NCBI RefSeq assembly: GCF_004116385.1
Contig: NZ_PEIB01000001.1
Coordinates: forward strand, 186,001-250,000
Reading direction: 5' to 3'
DNA length: 64,000 nt
DNA from: Veronia nyctiphanis
GTDB taxonomy: Bacteria > Pseudomonadota > Gammaproteobacteria > Enterobacterales > Vibrionaceae
The translations under genes and the position numbers were made by a program. The notes under the pieces are model-generated. The model was not told the origin of the DNA. It searched no databases and worked only from the letters and a program-made list of their open reading frames with translations. Of this stretch, positions 27,397 through 36,020 are shown piece by piece (the stretch's first letter is position 1; each line of letters opens with the position of its first letter).

Positions 27397-28340
27397 TTAA
27401 TTCCAACGAATCACGTTTAACGCATTGATAATGCTTTGTTCAGACTCCGCAAGCCACTGATAACGCTTTTCATACAGACGGCGTTTGTTCTTTTTAAGCG
27501 TTGATGGGTCTTTTCTTTCTGGCACTATCTCCAGTGAATAGGCGAATTTGTTGATCAGTTCACCGCCAAATTCGTCCCACAGTGCATCATGGTCGAAACC
27601 GACTTTGTTTCGTTTGGAGCCCATATAGCGAAGTGCCTGATAGATGTGACCTTTATTACTGATGGCCTGAACGGACTGGCAGCCAAGCTCTCTCGCGACC
27701 ATTAGCGCTACTTCGACCATCAGAGACTTTGTTCTCAGTCCATGTAGTGAGCGTGTCAGTGTTTTGATCACTTCAGAGCGGTTATCGACGTGGTTTGTTG
27801 GCCCTTGCAGTGCTCCAATATATAAGGTTTTGTTTGTTTCGCCACCAATAGAAAAAGCAATGGAGTAAACGAGTTGATGTTGACTGTCTAGCAGTGCCAG
27901 CATCAGATCACCTTCACGTGACTGACTGGTTTGGTATCTCAATACGACGCGGTAGCTGTTTTCTTCACGATCAAGAAAGTTGAGGATCTCATACCCTTGT
28001 TCGGTGTAGAACTTTTCCAGATTTTCACCGAATGTTTGTTCCAACATTTTGTAGTGTTGGCTAATGATTTCTGCGCGTTGTCCCGGCTTGATGTTCAGGC
28101 CAAGATATGGCTTCAACGGCTTTTCGTAAAAGTGTCGATTGTCTTTGAGGATTGATTGAAGCATTGGGCTCGAAAAGGTCTCGAGCGTCTTCTTGATAGT
28201 CACCGGGTTTTTCATACCCCACAAGCAGAAACGTCCACGATAACGGATTTTTCTGATCCCTTTGGCATCTGGGTAAATCGATTTTGATAGTGCCTCAGGC
28301 TTAGGTCAGTGGTAGTAATGTTGGCCTGTTGTGTATTCAT
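27397..28340 (-). CDS. VirK/YbjX family protein, DUF535 (frameshifted)
   Basis: Cytoplasmic DUF535 protein. Typical blocks are GLNIKPGQRAEIISQHYKML, LMLALLDSQHQLVYSIAFSI, YIGALQGPTNHVDNRSEVIK and ALRYMGSKRNKVGFDHDALW. The frame open from 28224 starts in mid-domain. Upstream, the same frame reads EALSKSIYPDAKGIRKIRYR and GRFCLWGM without a start, while an ATG at 28340 opens another frame (MNTQQANITTTDLSL). Adding one G near 28296 joins them into a protein of about 314 residues. Family members in enteric bacteria affect outer-membrane and virulence traits; the biochemical role is unknown. Confidence 0.75.
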
Positions 28341-28528
28341 CAATCAATCTCTCTTTCACTAAATCAGCAAGCGCCCCAAGCGGGGAAAAGGCGAAGCCAG
28401 TAGAAGTGGCTTTTAAAACGTTGTTTTTTTGGGCGGGTCTATTATGACTAACTCAAAACATAAAGCAATAAAATAATGTTCATTACATTTATTTGTGATT
28501 TGAATTAAATGTAGATCTGAGCAAGAGT

Positions 28529-28563
28529 AAAAAGCAGTTAAGTCAGTTGCTTAGCTGCTTTTT
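28529..28563. terminator. Bidirectional-type terminator after the ion channel gene
   Basis: AAAAAGCAGTTAAG (28529-28542), loop of seven, CTTAGCTGCTTTTT (28550-28563): a 14-bp stem with one G-T pair, U-rich on either strand. It lies 33 bases past the leftward channel gene. Confidence 0.75.
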
Positions 28564-28595
28564 AAATTCGGCTGGCAAGAATGGTTTACGACTTT

Positions 28596-29431
28596 TTAGG
28601 CGATTCGGCTGTCGGGATCGGGTAATTCGCTGCCGCAAAACTTACAGTACAAAGCATCTGACTCATGGCCAGTTTCTGAGCAGTTCGGGCATTTGACCAA
28701 ACGTCGGTGCAGGTTAATCTCTTGTCCCATTTGTGCCGTGATGATTCCTGTCGGCACCGCGATAATGCAATAACCCATCAACATGGTGAAAGATGCCAGC
28801 CCTTTTCCTAAATCTGTTTGAGGCACCAAATCACCGTAGCAACGGTTGTCATGGTGACAATTGCCCAATAGATACTGTAGGGAATACTGGTGAAGCCATG
28901 GTCGGGGCCTTCAATGGCAAACATCAACGAGCCAAACACGGTGACCAGCACCAGCACTGTCATAAAAAAGACCAATATTTTTCGCGCTGACCCTCTTAGG
29001 GCGCTAAGGAGAAAGTTGGACTCCTGAAGAAAACGCACCAACTTGAGAATCCGGAATATACGAAGCACCCGGAGAAGGCGAATCGCCATCAGGTAACTGG
29101 CTGCCGGGAATAAGAGCACCAAAAAAGTGGGGAGGATGGCCACTAAATCAATCACGCCATAAAAGCTTTTAGCGTAGGCCAGCCTGTGAGGTGAACAATA
29201 TAGCCTTAGCAGATATTCAATGGAAAAAAACGCCGTGAAAGACCACTCTAACGTAACAAGCAATGTGCCGTATTGCTGCTGGTAATCACTGACAGAATCC
29301 AACATCAGTACGACGATAGAGCCAAAAATGACAAAAATGAGTGTGATGTCGAATGCTTTGCCTGCTGCTGTGTGTGTACCGAAGATGGTGGTATACAGAT
29401 ATTTTTGAATTGGTGTTTGCTTGTTTTCCAT
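28596..29431 (-). CDS. Voltage-gated-type potassium channel with carboxyl zinc ribbon (frameshifted)
   Basis: Six-segment inner-membrane cation channel, 278 residues after repair. The voltage-sensor S4 is evident (RLLRVLRIFRILKLVRF, residues about 118-134, an Arg/Lys every third position). The pore helix YSIYWAIVTMTTV runs into GYGDLVP only when one G is restored near 28840 (GTTGCTAC for GTTGGCTAC), giving the K+ filter TVGYGD. S6 follows (LMGYCIIAVPTGIITAQMG). The end has a CPNC-N13-CKFC zinc-ribbon-like pair. Proteins of this kind are common in Vibrio-like bacteria; role probably K+ homeostasis or membrane potential. Confidence 0.85.
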
Positions 29432-29648
29432 GTGGCGACGTAACTAAGAATTGAATAGCGGGAAGTTTAGCAGCTGTGCTCGCCATGAATTGAGACGGGC
29501 AGTAAAAAACAGTGAAATCTGCCGTAATTCAGGCTGTAGGTGCCTATCAAACTGATTTCCAAACGAACCCTAGCGAGTCAACAGGTTGGCCTTGGTTGTC
29601 AGTGACCATTCAATGAGATTGTTCTTATCCAATGGAAACGGTCACAGG

Positions 29649-30323
29649 TTAACTTGCTGCTTCGAGAATACGCCCGGTGAAACTGTCATTGGCCACGATA
29701 TATTCTGCGCCATCAATCATGTCATAGTTGACGGCAGGGTCATGTTTCAGTCTCCGGTTTGAATGGCTTCGGAGAGTCGGTAATACCCCTGCTACGCGAA
29801 TATTCACGGGTGCTAGTTCTTTAGCCCAGCTTTGTGTCAAACCGCGTATGATGGCGTTGCAGCTGTCGAGGGAGTTTTCGTAATCTTCCTTAGAGATGTT
29901 GTCAGGTATGTTTACAATCACGCCCTGACGTCCTTCATTGAGCATACTGAAAGCCGCCCCCCGCCCAAATAAATAGAGGTTTGACGCAACATCGGAAATG
30001 GAATCGGCCTCTGTTTCACTGGTTGCCAATAAGCTCGGGATTTGCCCTGTTTGCCAGTAGTTGATTAAGACATCAACTGCGCCCATTTCGCTACTCACAT
30101 GTTGAAAGAAAGCTGAAATACTGTCTGTGCTCTTGTCTGCTAATACGAAGGAAAGGCAGATCCCCCCGGCATTTTGGCAGGCTTCATAAGTTGCCTGTAA
30201 TTCCTGACAATTGGTATCAACAAGTGCAACACGTGCATGTAATGAACAAAAATGTTCGGCCATTGCCCTTCCTGTTGGGCTCCCTGCGGCAGTGATCACA
30301 ATTACTGATTTTGCTATATCCAT
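29649..30323 (-). CDS. SDR-fold protein with degenerate active site
   Basis: A 224-residue protein with the overall SDR pattern (VIVITAAGSPTGRAMAEHFC, ARVALVDTN, VDVLINYWQTG, GLTQSWAKELAPVNIRVAGV). Key residues are missing: the cofactor motif TGxxxGxG reads TAAGSPTG, the catalytic serine region reads VNIPDN, and the YxxxK pair seems replaced by L and N (SLDSCNAIIRGL). It may bind nucleotide without catalysing a redox step, or act as a regulator or partner. Alone in its orientation context; no operon partner is evident. Confidence 0.6.
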   Translation of the reverse strand: MDIAKSVIVITAAGSPTGRAMAEHFCSLHARVALVDTNCQELQATYEACQNAGGICLSFVLADKSTDSISAFFQHVSSEMGAVDVLINYWQTGQIPSLLATSETEADSISDVASNLYLFGRGAAFSMLNEGRQGVIVNIPDNISKEDYENSLDSCNAIIRGLTQSWAKELAPVNIRVAGVLPTLRSHSNRRLKHDPAVNYDMIDGAEYIVANDSFTGRILEAAS

Positions 30324-30589
30324 CTTTCTGACCTTTTAAGTTGATCTTTCTGGACTTATTCAGGGTTTATACACACTAGCCAACAAGTTAACCCCAACTT
30401 TTCAACTGGTGGATATCAATTTTGGTACATGTTTCGCATTTTTGTTGTGAATCCGCTCATAAAAGTGGTGTGTAAACTGTGTGCAAATTGTTAATTAAAT
30501 ATTCGAGTGATATCTCTTGTGGGGGGAAGTGTTACTAACTTCTTGATATGTAAATGAGAGTGAAATTAAATATTTTATTTATCAATTAC

Positions 30590-31099
30590 TTATGCGCACT
30601 GACTGAATTCACTAAACCGCCGTGCTTCGTTGAGCTGCTTGTAGAGGTTTACCGGATCAAGGCCGATATCTGTGGTTTTCTGGCTTGATAGGCGTCTTCT
30701 CTGGTGTCCAGAGAGATTATGATAAACATCTTCACCTAAATCGTGTGTTCCCTCGGCAGGAAAGTGCAAAGCAGGAGGGGAAACATAACCTGAAAGTTTA
30801 GCGCTAGTAATGCCTGCATGGTGAAATGCATGAGATTGGCGTTCAGCACGCTGATAATCTTCTTCTTTTGCCGAGAGGCGTTCTGGTTCAGAAAGTTGGA
30901 ATAAAGTACGAAGTTCATCATCTGTCTTTACTTCTATACATACCTTTTCTACGGGGACGGTTTCTGTTGCATCCCCCGACAGCAATGCCAGCATGAGGGC
31001 GAAGTCGGATCGACGCCCTTGCGATACAGCATGGTTTAAATTATCACCAAGCTGGATATCACTTATTAATGCTGCTTTGTCGAGAGTATGTAACTGCAT
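30590..31099 (-). CDS. VC2046/SO_2500-type conserved hypothetical protein
   Basis: A 169-residue soluble protein with no signal peptide. The opening MQLHTLDKAALISDIQLGDN and LNHAVSQGRRSDFALMLALLS resemble, from memory, the VC2046/SO_2500 family found in Vibrio and Shewanella. The carboxyl part has HNLSGHQRRRLSSQ. No enzymatic motif can be named. A 46-residue small gene lies 54 bases upstream in the same direction and may be co-transcribed. Confidence 0.6.
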   Translation of the reverse strand: MQLHTLDKAALISDIQLGDNLNHAVSQGRRSDFALMLALLSGDATETVPVEKVCIEVKTDDELRTLFQLSEPERLSAKEEDYQRAERQSHAFHHAGITSAKLSGYVSPPALHFPAEGTHDLGEDVYHNLSGHQRRRLSSQKTTDIGLDPVNLYKQLNEARRFSEFSQCA

Positions 31100-31153
31100 A
31101 AAACTCAGCGATGAAAAGGTTATGAGTACTTATCGGCGCTGGTGGCAGTCTCT

Positions 31154-31294
31154 TTAGAGAAAATCACCATATTTCAATTGATTGCTGATCAAATAGTCAA
31201 TTGAATCGATTTGTGTGATTTTTGTCGCGAATAGAGAAGAAGCACGCTGAACAGGAATGAACTCCACACTTCGTTGTTTTCTATCATCAACCAT
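31154..31294 (-). CDS. Small protein of 46 residues
   Basis: Short open frame on the minus strand beginning MVDDRKQRSVEFIPVQRASS and ending NQLKYGDFL. An AGAGGGTGA sequence lies about seven bases before the ATG, a good ribosome-binding site, and the composition looks like coding sequence (mixed charged and hydrophobic residues). It is upstream of and in the same direction as the VC2046-type gene. I do not recognise it; chance occurrence is possible at this length. Confidence 0.45.
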   Translation of the reverse strand: MVDDRKQRSVEFIPVQRASSLFATKITQIDSIDYLISNQLKYGDFL

Positions 31295-31443
31295 ACATTT
31301 CACCCTCTGTTTACTTAGGGTCAAAAACGAGCCACATCAATCACTGCGTTTTAGACTATTTTGGTAAGAGAAATATAAACATAAAGAAGCGACAACTTTT
31401 GGTGTCTGGAAGACAGTTTTCATTCATTCTCTAGGGACAGTTG

Positions 31444-31896
31444 ATGGCACAGAATATTTCGTTTGATGATTTGGTGAATGTCAGCCAGTTATCGTTCTTT
31501 CGTTGGTTGATTGCGAGTGCAATTGTTTGCTTGGTCGCGCCACTAGTATCGCCCTTTGGCTGGCTATTTATCTTTTCTGAAGATTCAGACCTCACCGCAC
31601 TGGCACTTGTTTTGTCTTACAGCTTGTTTGTTGGCCTACCATTTACCTTTGCTTGGGTTGTTCTCTTTTCGTTTGTTATCCGGTTTTGGTGCCCGCAATT
31701 TTCACGGCGTCATTCTGTACGTTGGATGATAAGTGGCTCAATCCTTGGGTTCATTATCTTAGCGATACCGATAGCAATTGATGCTGGGGCAACGCTAGGT
31801 TCTCTGTCCATCATTTATCTGTTGGTGAGTGGCGTGATATGCGGGGCATTTGCTGGGTGGTTATTCTTGAAAGTACTTCTTTTTGGACGCCGATAA
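31444..31896 (+). CDS. Small inner-membrane protein, unknown function
   Basis: A 150-residue protein with four likely membrane segments (around LIASAIVCLVAPLVSPFGWL, ALVLSYSLFVGLPFTFAWVV, GSILGFIILAIPIAIDAG and LSIIYLLVSGVICGAFAGWL). No family recognised. ATG at 31444 is preferred over an adjacent TTG. Convergent with malY/patB, with a terminator-like hairpin between them. Confidence 0.6.
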   Translation: MAQNISFDDLVNVSQLSFFRWLIASAIVCLVAPLVSPFGWLFIFSEDSDLTALALVLSYSLFVGLPFTFAWVVLFSFVIRFWCPQFSRRHSVRWMISGSILGFIILAIPIAIDAGATLGSLSIIYLLVSGVICGAFAGWLFLKVLLFGRR

Positions 31897-31906
31897 CGCA
31901 TGATTA

Positions 31907-31930
31907 ACCCGACCTTTCGCCGGGTATTTC
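31907..31930 (+). terminator. Terminator between convergent genes
   Basis: ACCCG (31907-31911) and CGGGT (31921-31925) with a nine-base loop, then ATTTCT, 11 bases past the plus-strand membrane protein gene. Confidence 0.5.
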
Positions 31931-31937
31931 TCTCTAT

Positions 31938-33107
31938 TTAAAGTGCGTTAATGGCATCTTCCATTCTCTGCAATGCTAACATCAACTGCTTCTTTGTACA
32001 GCCGAAGTTGAGCCGGACAAAGTTGCGATCACCGAACTCAATACCGGGAGACAGGCCAACCCCTGCTTTTTCAAAAAATAAGCAAGGATTTTTCACTGGG
32101 AGGTCTTTACAGTCAATCCAGGCTAAATAGGTTGCCTCGATATGCTGAAGTGCGAGGCCCGGGATACGGTCAATAGTTTGTTGCACTAAATCTCGGTTAA
32201 GGGCGAGGTACACTAATTGCTCATCGAGCCATGCCTGTCCGTATTGATAACTGGCCTGCGCCGCAGTGTAAGCCAGCAAACTGACATGAGGTACGATCCC
32301 CATTTTTTCCCGTCTGAAAGCGGTTCTTAGGCTCTCATTTGGAATGATGGCAAACGATGCACCGAGGCCCGCAATATTGAAGGTTTTACTGGGGGCCATT
32401 AACGTGACTGTGCGCTGCTCTGCATCTCTACTCAGACTTGCCAGTGGAATATGTTTGAGTGCTTTGTCCAAAATCAGGTCGCAATGAATCTCGTCTGAAC
32501 AAATAACCAAATCGTTTTGTTGGGCAAACAGTAAGACTTCTTCCAACTCTTCCTTTCTGTAAACCGTGCCGCCCGGATTGAGGGGGTTACAAAATTGGAG
32601 TAAACCTGTATTTGCGGGGAGATCCGCCTTCGCTGCATCGAGATCGACTAACCATCTTCCATGCTCAAGTTTTGTCGGTACTTTGTATGTCGGTTTACCC
32701 GCAAGTTTTGCCGAGGAAGCGAAAGGCGGGTAGATAGGAGTCGGGATCATGATGGTGTCGTCTGCGTCACACAGCGCTCGGGCGGCGATGTTAAGGCCAC
32801 ACACCAGACCGGGCAGATAAACAATCCAATCAGGCTCTACGTTCCACTGGTAGAGTTCAGCCATGCGATTGACGATAGTATCAGTCAATGCCTTAGGTGG
32901 ATGCGTGTAGCCAAATACACCATGGTCAACTCGCTGATGCAGAGCCTCAATGACAGGTTCAGGTATCCGAAAGTCGGTATCTGCTACCCACATTGGTAGA
33001 ACATCTTTGCCTTCGTATTTGTCCCACTTTGTGCTGCCTGTGTTTGTTCTGTCTATTTTCGTATCAAACAGATTTATGTTCTTTTCTTGCCGTGCATCCT
33101 TGCTCAT
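31938..33107 (-). CDS. MalY/PatB-type cystathionine beta-lyase / aminotransferase
   Basis: PLP enzyme of the MalY/PatB family, 389 residues. It shows LPMWVADTDFRIPEPV near residue 37, YLPGLVCGLNIAARAL, LLQFCNPLNPGGTVY, SDEIHCDLIL and the PLP-lysine motif APSKTFNIAGL. Members cleave C-S bonds in cystathionine or cysteine conjugates; some also act on regulators. No methionine or maltose gene is adjacent, so the physiological substrate is open. Confidence 0.85.
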   Translation of the reverse strand: MSKDARQEKNINLFDTKIDRTNTGSTKWDKYEGKDVLPMWVADTDFRIPEPVIEALHQRVDHGVFGYTHPPKALTDTIVNRMAELYQWNVEPDWIVYLPGLVCGLNIAARALCDADDTIMIPTPIYPPFASSAKLAGKPTYKVPTKLEHGRWLVDLDAAKADLPANTGLLQFCNPLNPGGTVYRKEELEEVLLFAQQNDLVICSDEIHCDLILDKALKHIPLASLSRDAEQRTVTLMAPSKTFNIAGLGASFAIIPNESLRTAFRREKMGIVPHVSLLAYTAAQASYQYGQAWLDEQLVYLALNRDLVQQTIDRIPGLALQHIEATYLAWIDCKDLPVKNPCLFFEKAGVGLSPGIEFGDRNFVRLNFGCTKKQLMLALQRMEDAINAL

Positions 33108-33260
33108 TAAAGAACCTGACTTTGGTGAATATCACTTTCAGAGTAATGAATATTTACTGCGTTGTGTAGTGGAGATGACTGTGGCTTTTGACTGTTTTAC
33201 ATTTTCAGAATTAGGTCGGGAAGATACAACTCAGTTAAAAAGTTTGCTCTTGGAAAAGCA

Positions 33261-33291
33261 AAGCCTCACAGACTTGTTTGCAGTGAGGCTT
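33261..33291 (-). terminator. Terminator after the ABC-F gene
   Basis: AAGCCTCAC at 33261-33269 pairs with GTGAGGCTT at 33283-33291 across a 13-base loop; on the minus strand TTGCTTTT follows. It ends the leftward ABC-F gene. Confidence 0.6.
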
Positions 33292-33305
33292 TACTGATTT
33301 GTAGA

Positions 33306-35059
33306 TTACAAAGATAAAACCGTTTTGATTTTATCTATTTCTATTTTCCACAATGTTTGCCGTTGTACTTTTTGGTGCTTTTGTTTGCGGTTAGTATCTG
33401 CTTCCAAAAGCGCCTCAAGTTCAAACAGCCTTTCCAGTAAATCATCATGTCCGTCAGCGATCGGACATTCTTTTTTCTCAGCGGATAGCGGTGCTTCATA
33501 TGTCGTTGGATGTCGCACGGAGACCTCGGTCAGTTCTGCATACACTTTTTCAATGTCATGCCACTCTTCGAGTTTACCGTCTTTCACCAACCAGAAGCGG
33601 TTGCAACTGGCTTCAATCAAATCACGATCGTGACTGACCAGAATAAGCCCGCCTGCAAATTCACGGATACTGTCTGCCAGCTCTTCTTTACCCTCTAAAT
33701 CCAAGTGGTTTGTGGTTCATCGAGCATTAGCATGTGGTAATCCGCTAAGGTTAAGCCGACAAAAAGCAGCCTTGACCGTTCGCCACCACTCAAGCCTTCA
33801 ATGGTTTGCTGATGTCTGGCGTAGGGAAAACCTGCTTTGATCAGCGCCATTTTAAGGGCTTCAGTAGGTAATGGGGCGAACTGACTGAGTGCTTCCATCA
33901 TGGTTTGCCCATCATCTAACTGCTGTAATGTTTGATCGTAATAGCCGACCTTACTTTTCGGATGAAGGCGGATTGCTTCCTCTATCAGACGCAAACTTCC
34001 ATTGCCCTGTAGCGCTGCAAATCGCTGCCACAACATTCTGAGCAGAGAAGATTTACCTGTTCCATTCTGGCCAAGAATAGCAACCTTGTCACCGCTTTTG
34101 AGTTGAAGCTCCGGCGTAAGGTACAAGGCATCAGCATCATCAGCAGGACGAACATCAACATTGTTTATCTCCAATAGCCTGTTTGCAGGTAACGCTGTAC
34201 CTTTCAGTTTCAACTGCCAAGGCGTGCCTTCAGACAACTCGGTCTGGTTGGCTTTTAACGTTTCGACACGTTTTTCCATTGTTTTGGCTTTACGTGATAG
34301 GTCCTCGTTATCGTAAGTGTGGCCCCATACAGCAAGGCGCTTAGCACTTTTTGCAACGCGGTCTATCTCTTTCTGCTCTTCCTTGAAACTCGCTTCATCA
34401 GCCTCGTCCATGGCGGCCAGCTCAGTACGAGCGGCCGAGCAGGGTAGCGCAAAGCTGTACAATGTCCGGTCGCGCATGATCCAGGTTGAATCGGTCACAG
34501 CATCCAATAACTTCTGATCATGAGAAACCAGCAAAAATCCCCCTTTGAATGCCTTTAAAAAGCTTTCAAGCCAAAACAGGGTAGGGAGATCCATGTGGTT
34601 GCTGGGTTCATCCAGTAACAACAGATCAGGGTTATTGATCAACGCTCTGGCAAGCAATAATCGCGTGTGTTCACCGCCACTCAGTGTGCCTGCCGTCAAA
34701 CTCATGTCTGCCTGATTAAAGCCCATTTCATTCAACAGAACGTCAACACGCCAGATATCAGTTTGTTTTTCTTCATCAGAAAGACGTTCTGATACAGCCT
34801 CATGCATTGTTAAAGCCGAAAGTGTCGGCGGCAAGTGTTGCTCTACATGTTCTATATGGCAATGTTTCGCTAAGCTGATTTCACCTTCTTCAGCCGTGAT
34901 TTTACTGGTCAATAGTTTTAACAGGGTACTTTTGCCACAACCATTATGGCCAACCAGTCCAATGCGGTTGCCTCTGGAAACCGTAAAGGTGATATCGTCC
35001 ATCAGTGGGCCAGAAGTTGTGTGGTAAGAAACCTGTTTTGCAGATAATAGTGTGCTCAT
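33306..35059 (-). CDS. ABC-F family ATPase (frameshifted)
   Basis: Soluble twin ATPase of the ABC-F class (ribosome-associated translation factors and antibiotic-resistance proteins), about 584 residues after repair. Domain 1: GLVGHNGCGKSTLLKLL, LSGGEHTRLLLARAL, LLLLDEPSNHMDL, LLVSHD. Domain 2: AILGQNGTGKSSLLRML, LSGGERSRLLFVGL, MLMLDEP, and in the second frame NHLDLEGKEELADSIR with LILVSHDRDL. Restoring one A near 33709 gives LDEPTNHLDL. The missing transmembrane segments and the intervening charged linker fit ABC-F. ATG at 35059 gives the usual start (MSTLLSAKQVSY). Which ribosomal state it serves cannot be said. Confidence 0.85.
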
Positions 35060-35639
35060 AGCATGTACTCGAATTGTCGGTGCAAAAGCACCAGAAGTCA
35101 GAATTGCTGACGACAACCCGCACTGCTTGAGGGAAGGTTATTTACTTTGTTGACTGCTTCGCTCAAGCCAGGTTATCGCAGCATGAAAGCGCGAGTGCTT
35201 GAGTGGCGAGCATTACCAAAGAAGTGTATATGCTTTTTTACACATACATTCATGACCAGTTCCTCCCTTATTGTTAGTGAATCGATGTTGGTGACACTAA
35301 AAAAAGGTGCTGGAATAGGCAAGAAATTGGACAGAGTTTTTCGGGCACGGTATCAGTTTTTGCAACGTTGTGAAGGAAAGGCTCGCTGTTTGAGAGTAAA
35401 TACCTGTAACGAGGAGTGAAAAGTGTCACTAGCAGTTTTGCTCTTAAAACGTTCTGAGTACTATCTAATTTTTTGCTTTGCAGTAAAAAATGGCAGTCAA
35501 ATATGTCTAATTTGAAATGCAATACCTGTCTCAAAATTTAACATCAATATTCTTATTTAAGAACTAATCTTTGAAAAGTCTGTCCGCTATCGTTATTTTC
35601 CTGCGTTGAGCCATTTCAACTTTTATTGTGGAAAATAAA
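35060..35639. other. Intergenic region between ABC-F and lipoprotein genes
   Basis: About 580 bases between divergent genes. A 90-codon frame at 35147-35419 is open, but its residue composition is not protein-like and it lacks a ribosome-binding site. The part beyond 35420 is A/T-rich and likely contains the lipoprotein promoter. I see no convincing gene, RNA or repeat. Confidence 0.5.
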
Positions 35640-36005
35640 ATGAAAAAGAATATTTTGTCAGTTGTAGCATCAACGTCATTAATTGCCTTGTCTGGTTGTG
35701 CGAGTGTGATGACACACGAAGAGCAAACAGTAAATGTTAAATCTTCAACTAATCAACCTGTTGAAGTATCAATTGAAGGACAGAAAGTCACGACTCCAGG
35801 TACAGTTGTCCTGCTGAGAGACGGTAAAGACAAAGTTGTTAGAACAGCTGACGGCTCATGTGAGAAAGAAACAGCCGTTGATAAAACAATCACGCCTGTA
35901 TTCTTTGGAAACATTATTCTTGGTGGTTTCCCTGGTTCCACAACAGATGCTGTAACAGGCAAAATGTGGGATTACGAAGACGACGTTGTAGTAACTTGTA
36001 AGTAA
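35640..36005 (+). CDS. Small PEGA-like lipoprotein
   Basis: A 121-residue lipoprotein: the signal peptide MKKNILSVVASTSLIALSGC ends in a lipobox with Cys20, and the residue after Cys is Ala, compatible with outer-membrane sorting. The mature part has a PEGA-like strand pattern (PVEVSIEGQKVTTPGTVVLL) and the ending GGFPGSTTDAVTGKMWDYED, seen in a widespread family of small lipoproteins of unknown function. A terminator hairpin for this gene lies 34 bases on, inside the start of the next gene. Confidence 0.7.
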   Translation: MKKNILSVVASTSLIALSGCASVMTHEEQTVNVKSSTNQPVEVSIEGQKVTTPGTVVLLRDGKDKVVRTADGSCEKETAVDKTITPVFFGNIILGGFPGSTTDAVTGKMWDYEDDVVVTCK

Positions 36006-36020
36006 GCCCCACTTTAAACA

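Noticed and set aside
31121-31156. 11-codon leader-peptide-like frame (MSTYRRWWQSL)
   Set aside because: Two adjacent Trp codons suggested attenuation, but no terminator/antiterminator or amino-acid biosynthesis gene follows, and it overlaps the end of the better-supported 46-residue gene on the other strand.
32950-33297. 115-codon plus-strand frame overlapping the malY/patB start
   Set aside because: It is the antisense shadow of a clearly conserved PLP enzyme and has no recognisable protein features.
35147-35419. 90-codon open frame on the plus strand in the ABC-F/lipoprotein gap
   Set aside because: Composition is not protein-like, there is no ribosome-binding site and no recognisable family; treated as non-coding.
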